From: Candidatus Poribacteria bacterium
GTDB lineage: Bacteria > Poribacteria > WGA-4E > WGA-3G
Assembly (NCBI GenBank): GCA_022827225.1
Contig: JAJDTJ010000026.1
Coordinates: forward strand, 1 to 64,000
Direction: 5' to 3'
DNA length: 64,000 nt
The translations under genes were made by a program, and so were the position numbers. How positions within the stretch are numbered: the first letter of the stretch is position 1; each line of letters opens with the position of its first letter. Shown here in pieces: positions 43,001-50,955 of the stretch. Under the pieces are notes generated by a model that saw only the letters and a program-made list of their open reading frames with translations, did no database searches and had not been told where the DNA came from.

Positions 43001-43143
43001 TGCTGGATCTGCTTCCATGGACGGCGTGTAATCATCTCGCTCCAGAATCCCCAGAGGGTTACGAGTCCTAACAGTCCTGACAAAATAAAGAACAAAGCAG
43101 AATACGATTTATTTTCAGCGGGAATCTCTTTTTTGTTCTGCAC
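40033..43143 (-). CDS. Octaheme membrane cytochrome c with coiled-coil stalk
   Basis: This 1036-residue protein has one N-terminal membrane helix (about 16-35), then a charged, probably coiled-coil region (about 45-235), then eight C-x-x-C-H heme sites at residues 270, 379, 430, 470, 618, 712, 829 and 947. A short beta segment (about 535-575, with G-V-V-T-K-T and I-V-I-K-T-D-D-G) interrupts the heme region. It starts at GTG after GGGAGG. It follows the Rieske, cytochrome b6 and subunit IV genes, so it may replace cytochrome c1/f as the electron outlet of the bc complex. I do not know a named family with this layout. Confidence 0.85.
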   Translation of the reverse strand: MQNKKEIPAENKSYSALFFILSGLLGLVTLWGFWSEMITRRPWKQIQQQFYQYEYDKTYAELEKAKSALPELVTPQKPDAKALGKLTEEVKKAQVALDEAMQERKFRQSESDAINYKYQHSLHEAKGRRNETVDKWQKKLAELESRIEGELTEAVLAAEAAFVDANKDLAQFYQDNSDPQLALSTYLIAQKYNATDPQILDGIAAAQAALQTLQADKAKHDEVARLQEKLASVGGIKRTFLGSLLENPFRQTRSIVQYYLEDFDYTADRCATCHFSADRAGYEQSAQEIFEVEGDGENPVVHRLKHARVKVGSENIVIDGFDAEADEYTLEEKGTLTFTDVDVFGEVEISYDTGYRSVLQTHPEQDVLLGKHPVDRFGCTPCHGGQGQALTAKAAHALTHAEYWLTPVLGLDEHTGRTSEETKGYMESNCRRCHDGVVMLDSGVIPGTDQPKDYAPNLTKGLALFEDLGCHGCHAVEGYSAIEDIAKVGPSLAKVGSKVKDTAWLENWIKEPEAYLPNATMPNFFPTDGMSQVVYLKNGGTRTGVVTKTANGIVIKTDDGSEYPYPDSSVVRIVDEVKSIAAYLATMSDTNLDESSANYSQSESAITAGEETVKTVGCLTCHAVDGLGSDFGPALDSVGAKVTPNYLRQWISDPKAYDPDTSMPSLRLSNRELDNVVAYLMSLQKATPNAAGESIGEVDVAEGETLVRTYGCFGCHEIPGFENESKVGADLGEFGAKLADELDFGDTVDVEHSWTGWTIGKVTDPRRYQTRRIVSRMPVFQIDDEEAKALAVLLKSFQPEKYPLSYIHNRSEKSNRIDAGRRLVKKYNCSGCHEIEGTGGDYRDVIIAHEGLGEMVAKQFAPPPLKSQGARVYPDWLFEFLKEPSEIRYGLKVRMPTFGLSDDEATTLVEYFSALDDEPFPYETLETPTRTTAELRVGKQIFDELQCISCHPSQGEIIPEGSDKAGRPDLSLAKERLKPDWLIDWMKDPQSFQPGTAMPQAWPLVGGQYMAVDGYAGNDAEKQIQLVRDYLISLGR

Positions 43144-43220
43144 GAACTTTACTACCTCCCTGTCAATTGATACGATCCGATGTCATTGCCTACAAAACGC
43201 CTGCGTCCGATCCATAGTTT

Positions 43221-44087
43221 CTAAATGTTGAACCATGGTGACACCCAGATATATTTCACATTGAAAAATATTCGCAAGATCATTTTTATGGGTAGCGCGA
43301 GCATGGTCAAGAAGAGAAACGAGACAACGACATATCGAACGAGACCGAGTTCCTGTAAGAAATTGCTGGTTTTATGCTTCCATAAATAGACGATGGGTCC
43401 GAGTGAGAAATAACCGGCGACGACGACGAATCCGAAAAAGTTCGCGGTATTCGCGTCGCGAATCCCGAAAAGATACGATAAATTTACGTTTGTCAACGGA
43501 ACGACAAGGTGCGGGTCCCATGCTTCCCAAGGTGCGAAGAAGTTCCAGCCGGGTCCCCTGAGGAATGTTCCGACGACCATCAAAACGATCCATAAAATAA
43601 TAAATCCGAAGGAGAATACAGCGAGCGCGAAGGGACGTTCTTTGATGGTATAATACCCTTTACCCTTTGGGTTCGTGTCAATATAAGGTATCGCGATCAA
43701 GCCGGCAATAATCAAGCCTGGGAGTACAACCCCAGCGATCCAGGGATCAAAATAGACGAGCATCTCTTGAAGGGCAAGGAAATACCATGGGGCTTTAGAT
43801 GGGTTTGGCGTTTTGGTCGGATCACTCGGTTCTTCAAGTGGTGCATCAATCATAATTGACCAGACCCCTAATACCAGCATAATAATAATTGCGCAGATAA
43901 ACTCGTTTCTGCATAGATACGGCCAGACATAGACCTTATCGTTAAGATGTGCGTCCGATGGTACACCGGTTTTATCTGTCTGGCGTGCTTGCCGGTATGA
44001 GAGCCACATGAAATAGGGTATCAAAAAGAGAATAGCAACAATAGGGACATTATCGGGTTTCGTCACCAGTGCTATAAAATGCTCCAT
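43221..44087 (-). CDS. Cytochrome b C-terminal (subunit IV-like) protein
   Basis: This 288-residue membrane protein corresponds to the C-terminal half of cytochrome b (PetD-like). It has P-N-P-S-K-A-P-W-Y-F-L-A-L-Q-E in the place of the P-E-W-Y quinol-site motif, and several helices with F-D-P-W-I-A-G. The ATG at 44087 is chosen for its AAGGAG. An extended C-terminus with extra helices makes it longer than plant or cyanobacterial subunit IV (about 160 residues). It works with the b6 protein encoded next door. Confidence 0.88.
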   Translation of the reverse strand: MEHFIALVTKPDNVPIVAILFLIPYFMWLSYRQARQTDKTGVPSDAHLNDKVYVWPYLCRNEFICAIIIMLVLGVWSIMIDAPLEEPSDPTKTPNPSKAPWYFLALQEMLVYFDPWIAGVVLPGLIIAGLIAIPYIDTNPKGKGYYTIKERPFALAVFSFGFIILWIVLMVVGTFLRGPGWNFFAPWEAWDPHLVVPLTNVNLSYLFGIRDANTANFFGFVVVAGYFSLGPIVYLWKHKTSNFLQELGLVRYVVVSFLFLTMLALPIKMILRIFFNVKYIWVSPWFNI

Positions 44088-44176
44088 ATTATTCTGCTCC
44101 TTCAAAGATAGGGTTCCTTATGCGTGCTAACAGAAACCGTGTTCCGCCACTTAAAAGATTCATGCCAAAATCCGGT

Positions 44177-44947
44177 CTATAGCGGTCCGGAGATGCCTCC
44201 ATCTTTACGTACGCGCCAGAAATGGAGTGCCATCAATACACTCGCCAAAAGCGGTACTGCGACGCAGTGTAAGATGTAGAACCTCAAAAGCGTTGAGGGG
44301 CCAACAATTGTGCCTGCCAATAGTGCGAATCGGACATCGTTTGATTGCGTGATTTCGGTGGGTGCGAACGGTCCTTCGTGTCCCAAAACAGGGGTTGCCC
44401 GTGCCATATTTGTGCCGACAGTCACAGCCCAAAAAGCCAATTGGTCCCACGGCAGCAGGTATCCCGTGAAACTCAGGAAAAATGTAACGAGTAAGAGGAT
44501 GACCCCGACTGCCCAGTTGAATTCTCGCGGTTTCTTATACGATCCAGTCAAAAAGACCCTAAACATATGTAACATGACCGAAATAACCATGCCGTGTGCT
44601 GCCCATCGATGCATGTTGCGTAGGAGCATACCGAACGGGATATCAAATTCGAGGTACTGTACATCGGCGAAAGCATATTCGGCTGTCGGACGGTAATAGA
44701 ACATCAGGAGTACACCGGTGACAGCGGTCACAAGGAACATGAGGAAGGTGATCCCCCCCATGCACCAGGTAAATCTGAAGTTGAGTGCATGGCGAGAAAC
44801 CCGGGGAGGATGGAGATGCAACCAGACGTTTTGGAGGATTTGTAAGGTATAACGCCGACCTGTGTCTTCATATCCGTGGCGGAAAATAGAACGCCAAATA
44901 TCGGAATTCGTAATCTTTTCTTTGAGCCCTTTACGTTCTTCGTTCAT
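44177..44947 (-). CDS. Cytochrome b6-like protein
   Basis: This 256-residue protein holds the N-terminal four-helix half of cytochrome b, with paired heme histidines in R-N-M-H-R-W-A-A-H and later H-C-V-A-V-P and H-F-W-R-V-R-K-D-G-G. The G-Y-L-L-P-W-D-Q quinol-oxidation motif and G-P-S-T-L-L-R-F-Y-I-L-H are also present. The split b gene is as in b6f and many Gram-positive bc complexes. It is preceded by the Rieske gene and followed by the subunit IV gene. Confidence 0.93.
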   Translation of the reverse strand: MNEERKGLKEKITNSDIWRSIFRHGYEDTGRRYTLQILQNVWLHLHPPRVSRHALNFRFTWCMGGITFLMFLVTAVTGVLLMFYYRPTAEYAFADVQYLEFDIPFGMLLRNMHRWAAHGMVISVMLHMFRVFLTGSYKKPREFNWAVGVILLLVTFFLSFTGYLLPWDQLAFWAVTVGTNMARATPVLGHEGPFAPTEITQSNDVRFALLAGTIVGPSTLLRFYILHCVAVPLLASVLMALHFWRVRKDGGISGPL

Positions 44948-45063
44948 ATCTTTTATAGCAAGCTCCGACGTGCGCGGGGCAAGAGAGCGGTTTTCGAGAT
45001 ATGCGACATCTTCGAAATGCCTTTTCTACCCAATCAGAGCCAGGCGCGAATGCTCTCCTTTCT

Positions 45064-45558
45064 TCAGACCTTCAAAAAGGAGCCTGGGTCGGTCCACTGC
45101 CCCTTCTCGCCTAAAAACTTCACAGACTTATCAATCTCGATCTGGCCATCTTCTGCCAACGTAATTTTAACACGTTCAAGCGGACGGGGTGCGGGACCTT
45201 CGTAATTAATGCCTTCTCGGTCAAAACCGCTGCCGTGGCAGGGACATTTGAATTTGTTTTCAGAACCGAGCCAACGAGGGGTACACCCCAGATGCGTACA
45301 GATGGTTAAAAGTGCGTAGAATTCACCATCCTGCTTTCGGACGATCCAAACACCGTAAGGCTCTTTTTTAAATTTCTCGCTAACGCTGCCCGGTGGATAT
45401 TCCGCTGGGAGCCCTGCCTTAAAAATAGAAGACGGTTCAAACAGCACACGCGGATATAGATATCGGACCAATCCCGGTCCGAAGGCCAAACCCGATGCTG
45501 CAACGAAAGTCCCCCAACCGAGAAATTTGAAAAATTTACGTCGAGATTCCACTTCCAC
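45064..45558 (-). CDS. Rieske iron-sulfur protein
   Basis: This 164-residue protein starts with a Tat-type signal anchor (R-R-K-F-F-K, then G-T-F-V-A-A-S-G-L-A-F). The 2Fe-2S site is C-T-H-L-G-C (87-92) and C-P-C-H-G-S (105-110), the canonical C-x-H-x16-C-x-x-H arrangement with the disulfide cysteines. It takes electrons from quinol in the bc complex. It is the first gene of the block and lies behind a perfect sigma-70 promoter. Confidence 0.95.
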   Translation of the reverse strand: MEVESRRKFFKFLGWGTFVAASGLAFGPGLVRYLYPRVLFEPSSIFKAGLPAEYPPGSVSEKFKKEPYGVWIVRKQDGEFYALLTICTHLGCTPRWLGSENKFKCPCHGSGFDREGINYEGPAPRPLERVKITLAEDGQIEIDKSVKFLGEKGQWTDPGSFLKV

Positions 45559-45765
45559 CCCCGATTTTGTAACCGACGCTTATACGTCAATTCTATGCAA
45601 TTACCAGTATAACCAATTTAAAATAAATTGTCACCAAAATATCTTCGCAGTTATGCAAGCCTGTGCTGCACGGGCAAAAACGCTCGTCATCCCGAAACCG
45701 ACTCTAAATTTATAATAAGAGACACGAGAGGTATCCAACACGATTTTGCGTCATGAGCGTTAAAT

Positions 45766-45794
45766 ATTATATCATCTATTCAAAAGTTTGTCAA
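45766..45794 (-). promoter_or_regulatory. Consensus sigma-70 promoter of the respiratory block
   Basis: On the minus strand TTGACA (45789-45794) and TATAAT (45766-45771) are both perfect with a 17-base spacer. Transcription would start near 45759, about 200 bases before the Rieske ATG. The long leader carries no obvious structure that I can name. Confidence 0.8.
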
Positions 45795-45947
45795 CCATTT
45801 TTTTCAATTTTCACACAGAATTTAACAAAATTTAGAAAATAGTAGCACAGATATAGTATTCTTAAGTTTTTACGCACGCACAGGTCAGATCTTCCATCGT
45901 TTTTCGCATGAAATGTGTAAAATTTCGTTCAATATTTTAACAATTTG

Positions 45948-45956
45948 TGATAGAAT
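45948..45956 (+). promoter_or_regulatory. Extended -10 promoter for the LamG gene
   Basis: TGATAGAAT fits the TGN-TATAAT extended -10 pattern with one mismatch. The matching -35 (TTCAAT) is poor. It would give a leader of about 55 bases before the ATG at 46017. Confidence 0.4.
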
Positions 45957-46016
45957 CTAAGTCAGAAATTTTCCGAGTTTTCAGAAACCGCTAACCCCTA
46001 AAAAAGGAGAACTGAG

Positions 46017-46793
46017 ATGAGACACTTTACAATCGGCTTAATTATTGCAGGCTGCATGTTTGCCCAACTCAGCAACGCCGAAATCGATCCGAAATCTATT
46101 GTCGGCGCATGGCTGTTTGATGAGACAACCGGAAAAGTCGCTAAAGATTCATCCGGCAACGGGAACGACGGGAATCTCGTCGGCGGTGCTAAATGGGTGA
46201 AAGGTCAATTCGGCAACGCTATCGAACTTAATGGAACGGACGCTTGGGTCACTGTTCCACAGATTGGACCGCTTGAAGATTTTACCCTCATAAAGTGGTT
46301 TAATTCGACTGGAAGAGTCGGGGCGTGGAGATGTTTCTTTAATCGTGACAGTTGGGCAGCTGGCTATGTGCATTACCAATTCCGTCCAGACAACAAGATG
46401 GAGATGGCTATCCATTCCAACAATCCTGTCCGACATCCTGGTTGGCCCGACTCAGATTTTACTGCGGATAACAGTATCTTGAACAAATGGTTCCATCTCG
46501 CTGTCGCTTATAGCAGTAATGAAGAATCGGTTCGCGTCTACTTTGATGGCGAACTTGATGCTGAAGGTCCATGGGGCCCTTTGCCGGGTGAATTTGGACC
46601 CGGACGTATCGGCTCATGGGACGGTGGCGGCAGAGAGTGGGAAGGTATGTTCGATGAAATGATCCTCTTTGATGTCGCATTAGAGGAAGACGATATTCAA
46701 TCGCTCATGGCTAACGGCTTAGAAGCGACGTTGGCAGTTGATCCGATGGATAAAGTTGCAACGGCTTGGGGAAAAATTAAACAGAGCAGATAG
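46017..46793 (+). CDS. LamG-domain secreted protein
   Basis: This 258-residue protein has a signal peptide (ending S-N-A-E) and one concanavalin-A-like domain. It opens G-A-W-L-F-D-E-T-T-G-K with D-S-S-G-N-G-N-D-G, closely like the protein at 9738, and continues W-F-H-L-A-V-A-Y-S-S, V-Y-F-D-G-E and F-D-E-M-I-L-F-D-V-A. It ends with the same type of tail (L-A-V-D-P-M-D-K-V-A-T-A-W-G). AAGGAGA lies seven bases before the ATG. It is a probable sugar-binding or surface protein. Confidence 0.87.
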   Translation: MRHFTIGLIIAGCMFAQLSNAEIDPKSIVGAWLFDETTGKVAKDSSGNGNDGNLVGGAKWVKGQFGNAIELNGTDAWVTVPQIGPLEDFTLIKWFNSTGRVGAWRCFFNRDSWAAGYVHYQFRPDNKMEMAIHSNNPVRHPGWPDSDFTADNSILNKWFHLAVAYSSNEESVRVYFDGELDAEGPWGPLPGEFGPGRIGSWDGGGREWEGMFDEMILFDVALEEDDIQSLMANGLEATLAVDPMDKVATAWGKIKQSR

Positions 46794-46795
46794 GT

Positions 46796-46812
46796 CTGAA
46801 TGGGGCATTCAG
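46796..46812. terminator. Short hairpin between converging genes
   Basis: CTGAATG-GGG-CATTCAG forms a perfect seven-base stem just after the LamG stop and before the UDG stop of the opposite strand. It lacks a downstream T-run on either strand, so termination is only probable. Confidence 0.4.
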
Positions 46813-46814
46813 GT

Positions 46815-47447
46815 TCAAAAAAGGGTGAGTCTCGGAGTCTCGGTTGCTTGTTGTAGTTTCTGCACGGCTTCGGCAATATCGTTGATGAGAACTCGTCGCA
46901 TTGCAATGAAATCGTCCCCCTCTTGTCGTAGCACGTAAGCTGGGTTAAACGTCGCCATGGCGTAGGGTGCGTACTGTGTATCGGTGAACCAGATACCGCG
47001 TTCTTCGGTAATGCGGAAACTCCGCCGGATAAGGACTTTCGCAGCAGGCGCGCCCATACAGAGGATAACTGAGGGTTGGACTAAGGTGAGTTCTCCAGCG
47101 AGCCACTTCGCGCACGCCTTGATTTCTGATGCCTTCGGTGGCCGGTTTTTCAACCTGTCGCCTTTCGGAGTTGCTGCCCGACACTTAATGATATTGGTGA
47201 GCCAGATGTCGCTGCGTGTCAAATCATTCGCCGTCAGGACTTCATCAAGCAAATTCCCCGCAGGTCCCGAAAAAGGAAGCGTTGTGTGGTTATCCGCAGC
47301 GGATGGACCCTCAGCGACGAGTACTAACTTTGCGGTAACATCACCACTTCCGAAAACGACGTTCGCGCGTGTCTCCGCTAAATCGCAATCCGTACAAACA
47401 CTCGCTCGCGTTCTGAGCGTCTGCATCTGTGTCTGAAGTGTGTCCAT
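46815..47447 (-). CDS. Family 4-type uracil-DNA glycosylase with altered motif
   Basis: This 210-residue protein has the four cysteines of the family 4 Fe-S cluster (C-T-D-C near residue 18-21, K-C-R and K-A-C about 24 residues apart). It also has the uracil-pocket segment P-F-S-G-P-A-G-N-L-L-D and the I-L-C-M-G-A-P-A-A strand. Two motifs deviate: motif I reads A-E-G-P-S rather than G-E-A-P-G, and the normally H-P-A motif reads F-N-P-A-Y-V-L-R. The ATG at 47447 sits five bases from the end of the glycosidase gene. It presumably removes uracil or a related lesion from DNA, but altered specificity is likely. Confidence 0.85.
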   Translation of the reverse strand: MDTLQTQMQTLRTRASVCTDCDLAETRANVVFGSGDVTAKLVLVAEGPSAADNHTTLPFSGPAGNLLDEVLTANDLTRSDIWLTNIIKCRAATPKGDRLKNRPPKASEIKACAKWLAGELTLVQPSVILCMGAPAAKVLIRRSFRITEERGIWFTDTQYAPYAMATFNPAYVLRQEGDDFIAMRRVLINDIAEAVQKLQQATETPRLTLF

Positions 47448-47452
47448 ATTCC

Positions 47453-49945
47453 TTATCCTAAGTGGGTACCGCCTGAAGTTTTCGCGAAGTGAATGCTGGT
47501 ATGTACCAACTGCTCGGGTTGCGTCTGGGCAAATGTTAACTGACAGATCGGTCTGTCCCAAGTGTACTGATAATCGCTGCCGTAGGCTGCGACGCTTATC
47601 GGTAGGTACCCGTCTGGTACATGAATGAAACAGGTGCCTTCAGCCTGTCTAAGCGGTTTACAAACGATCAGCAAACTTTGGCTGTGATGATCCCAACCTG
47701 CCGATAAGATATCAGCCCCACCTTGCGTATAGTGCATATCAGTTGCGAGCAATTGGGGTACGTCCTTTTCTTCCCGGAAACAGAGGAGTTTAGCAGAACG
47801 CGGCGGAATATTCAAGAGGTTTACGTTTTCCGAAACCTTTCCGAGGTACTGTCGCATCCAGAAGTCGTGGACGAGGAAATCCTTAGATTCAAGGGGTCCG
47901 AGTGCATCAAGTGAAAAATAAACGTCATCTTCATGGTCGTTCCAATTGAAGATAGCGGCGAGATACCATGTTTCATGGGGTGTCGAAACAGGTAGACACC
48001 AAATTCTGGGAAAGGGTTCCTCATAAAGGTCTATAGGTGTGGCTGCGTCGCCTACAAGCGGAAAGATTTTTGCTAAGGATGCCGCCCGTGATGACATGAG
48101 TGTTGCGATCTGGTCTGCGCAGAAAACTGCGCCGCCACTGAGTGCTGCGGCAGTCAACTCAACAATCGCTTCGTTGACAGGGCGCGGCTCATCAACGGAA
48201 ATTTCGCCGAAAAAATGTCGCCAGAGGACGTTATGTTCTCGGAGATGCGCTGCATATCTGGTCAGACGATGTTTTATACCGCGTTGATGGTGCCACTGAT
48301 CGCTGGCACGGTTAGAAGCGCCGGCGATCGAGAACTGTGAATTGAGCAAGGGGGCGTTGATATCAATACCACCGAGCGACACACTTGAGATCGCATTATA
48401 TCCTGTGAGCAGTACCTCCTCTTTTGGTGAACCGTTTTCTAAAGACGCTGCATCAACTGTCTCTCTCAAAAGCTCCACAGCAGAACCATAGAGTTGTAGA
48501 GCAGTGAGGTCCTTGTCATGCCATCGCAAATTGTGTGAAGTATTGGTCAATCCAGTCGTATACGCTGTGAAATCCACATTAATAAATGAACACCGATAAT
48601 CGCTCACGATATGTTTCAGCTGTTCGCGAATTTGTCCCTGTACCTCAGGATGTGAAACATCCAAAAGCGCGACCTCTTTGCCGGTGTCTGGGAGATGAAT
48701 TGTAGCGGGTTTGTATCCGTTCCGTGCAGAACGCCTGCGTGAGCGTTTTCTGCCATTCTGATTGTTGGTCTGTCTCTGTATGCAACGGTCTGGATGGTTC
48801 TGCACCAATTCTGAATCAAGGGTGACACAGAACGGATTGATTCGGATCCCTACCCCGAATCCTGTTTCTTGGGCTTTTTTTACAACCGCCTCGGTTTCCG
48901 CTACGGTTTGCAGTCCAGATACTGTGTCCACTTGAATATAATTGACCCCGCCTGGGTAACTTGGTTGAAACAGAGGGTGAGATGCGATTGTGTCTATTTG
49001 CGTTAAGACGGCATCCGTATCAAGGGGCTCGGATGTACCGGAAAAAGTCCACGCCGTAAGAGGTGTAGAGCGACCTTGCGTGTTTAAGTCCCCTATTTTG
49101 GTGCTGTGTTGTGCTGCCAAACAGGCAGTATAGTCCTCATAAGCAGCCTTAGCACCCCCGTTAAAGTTGATATAAGCGGTCTCAGAAACGATTTCTTCAC
49201 CAGCGTCACATTGTTGTTCACACTGATGATAGAGTTTCCAAGGGTTAACACCGGTCCCCTTCCTATTATTCGATCGCGAACTCCGTTTACCATTCCCTTG
49301 ACAACCGACTTGGATGCGGGGCCACCACTTCTCGGCTGTCAGGAAACCGAAGACAAGTGCCTTGCCACTCTCTGTATCGTGGAGTACACCATCGTGGCTC
49401 GGATGCATAGTATCGGTCTCGCTGAGCAGGAATCCGTCATAAAGTTTTTTACTCACCCCTGGAGAGACGGGTGGCATATTGATAAAGAGATGACAATCGG
49501 TTGGTGTTCCGCCGAGCAACACAGCCCCCCGGTTGGCGGCGACCCCAAGCACCGTAACGCTATCGAGTTGCAAAGGTTCAGTTTTTAGATTTTCAACGCC
49601 AACTTTGAGGTGTATCGCCGGTTGATCGCTGTAACAATTGAGATAGGTATTTATTCGGATACCTTTATCTTTTGCTTCATACAAAAAACGGATCTGATGA
49701 CAATCACCAAAGACATCTGTCGTCGGCGGTTGTGTGATAAATTCGCGGGTGCCAGCATTATTGGTTTTGATGACGCTACCATCGTCAAGGGTGGCTTCCG
49801 TACAACCGTTTCGGATAATCGTGTCCCCGCCTTCATCCATGTAATCCCAAGTTCCTTTTGCGAGGTTGAACTTAATCTCAAATTTATTGTGGTTTATCAC
49901 GACGAGGTTACCCTGCCGTGAGACCGTTACATCATCTGGTCTCAT
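47453..49945 (-). CDS. GH36-like (alpha-galactosidase clan) glycoside hydrolase
   Basis: This 830-residue cytoplasmic protein has an N-terminal beta-supersandwich (about 1-290), a TIM-barrel region (about 300-620) and a C-terminal beta domain, as in GH36. Barrel strands visible are Y-I-Q-V-D-T-V, G-V-G-I-R-I-N-P-F and F-I-N-V-D-F-T-A-Y, the last carrying a likely nucleophile aspartate. It also has L-W-R-H-F-F-G-E. A short basic insert (K-R-S-R-R-R-S) sits in the barrel. I cannot assign the sugar. AAAGGAAG precedes the ATG. Confidence 0.72.
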   Translation of the reverse strand: MRPDDVTVSRQGNLVVINHNKFEIKFNLAKGTWDYMDEGGDTIIRNGCTEATLDDGSVIKTNNAGTREFITQPPTTDVFGDCHQIRFLYEAKDKGIRINTYLNCYSDQPAIHLKVGVENLKTEPLQLDSVTVLGVAANRGAVLLGGTPTDCHLFINMPPVSPGVSKKLYDGFLLSETDTMHPSHDGVLHDTESGKALVFGFLTAEKWWPRIQVGCQGNGKRSSRSNNRKGTGVNPWKLYHQCEQQCDAGEEIVSETAYINFNGGAKAAYEDYTACLAAQHSTKIGDLNTQGRSTPLTAWTFSGTSEPLDTDAVLTQIDTIASHPLFQPSYPGGVNYIQVDTVSGLQTVAETEAVVKKAQETGFGVGIRINPFCVTLDSELVQNHPDRCIQRQTNNQNGRKRSRRRSARNGYKPATIHLPDTGKEVALLDVSHPEVQGQIREQLKHIVSDYRCSFINVDFTAYTTGLTNTSHNLRWHDKDLTALQLYGSAVELLRETVDAASLENGSPKEEVLLTGYNAISSVSLGGIDINAPLLNSQFSIAGASNRASDQWHHQRGIKHRLTRYAAHLREHNVLWRHFFGEISVDEPRPVNEAIVELTAAALSGGAVFCADQIATLMSSRAASLAKIFPLVGDAATPIDLYEEPFPRIWCLPVSTPHETWYLAAIFNWNDHEDDVYFSLDALGPLESKDFLVHDFWMRQYLGKVSENVNLLNIPPRSAKLLCFREEKDVPQLLATDMHYTQGGADILSAGWDHHSQSLLIVCKPLRQAEGTCFIHVPDGYLPISVAAYGSDYQYTWDRPICQLTFAQTQPEQLVHTSIHFAKTSGGTHLG

Positions 49946-49995
49946 CCGTCAACTTCCTTTTTTTGTCCTATAGTTTGGGCAATTGTACTATGGTA

Positions 49996-50826
49996 TTAAT
50001 AATTAAAAGCAATCATTTCCTCGCTTTTATTTTCCGTAAAATACTGCAGTGACCTCATCAAAGTAATCGATCGAACTGTATAGGATTCAGGCAGGTCAAA
50101 TATATTTGGGTGATTTTGTTCGGATAAGACTACTTTATTTGTTAATTCAATAGTTCTTAAAAACTGATTGAACTCACTTAAATCGAGAACACCATTATAA
50201 TGCCCATTGGTATTATTGAAATACGGCGGGTCAAGATATAAAAAAGAGTTATCAACACAAGCAAACGCTTTATAATCTACGTTCATTATGGTTAAGTCTT
50301 GAATAGTTTTACTTAAATTCAACAATGAATCAAGATTTACTTTCGGACATGAGCTACCTTTTCTGATGGGCGAATTGAATTTGTTGCTCGAATTGAATCT
50401 GATTTTCCCTGAAAAAGCGTTCTTCGCAAGATAGAGGAAGTTCGCCGCCCCCTCCACCCCGTTTTCTAAACACCGATTCCTGACTTGGTAATAATACTCG
50501 GTAGAAGAATTATCGTAATGTTCGTTATACAGCTCCCATAACCTAAGTGGCGATGTTTGAACTTGCCGTATCAGGTTTACAACAACAGGATTGTTGTCGT
50601 TATAGGTAACGCGATGAGCTCCAAACCGATTGCATGCATAAAGAGAGAATGCCCCTCCGCCGCCAAATATATCATAAATACGACAGGCAAGGTTATCAGG
50701 TATTATTTTATCAAAAATATCTTTGAAACCTGCTTTACAGCCGATGTAGGGAATTATCTTTAGACGCGTACGCTTGTTTGTTACAACAAACTCGGATTGC
50801 TGTCCACTCGCCCAGTCCTTATTCAT
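49996..50826 (-). CDS. D12-class DNA adenine methyltransferase
   Basis: This 276-residue enzyme resembles Dam-like N6-adenine methylases. It has the F-G-G-G-G-A-F SAM-binding motif, N-D-N-N-P-V, the catalytic D-P-P-Y motif (L-Y-L-D-P-P-Y-F) and a C-terminal S-E-Q-N-H region. The N-terminal motif F-x-G-x-K is changed to Y-I-G-C-K. No restriction endonuclease gene is near, so it is an orphan. The gene looks noticeably more AT-rich than its neighbours, which suggests recent transfer. Confidence 0.87.
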   Translation of the reverse strand: MNKDWASGQQSEFVVTNKRTRLKIIPYIGCKAGFKDIFDKIIPDNLACRIYDIFGGGGAFSLYACNRFGAHRVTYNDNNPVVVNLIRQVQTSPLRLWELYNEHYDNSSTEYYYQVRNRCLENGVEGAANFLYLAKNAFSGKIRFNSSNKFNSPIRKGSSCPKVNLDSLLNLSKTIQDLTIMNVDYKAFACVDNSFLYLDPPYFNNTNGHYNGVLDLSEFNQFLRTIELTNKVVLSEQNHPNIFDLPESYTVRSITLMRSLQYFTENKSEEMIAFNY

Positions 50827-50927
50827 CCATCAATTCTCCAGCAGTGTACATTTGGATTCATAATACACACGCCCTCAAAAACTTAAAAAAAATGTCGGCA
50901 TCCCGTTAGTTATATTTGTAGCACTGC

Positions 50928-50943
50928 TCCGCTAAGTAGCGGA
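50928..50943. terminator. Short tetraloop hairpin past the cupin-side of the methylase gene
   Basis: TCCGCT-AAGT-AGCGGA is a perfect stem between the methylase start and the cupin end. It may end the cupin transcript (minus strand), but no T-run follows. Confidence 0.35.
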
Positions 50944-50955
50944 CGTACACTAAAG

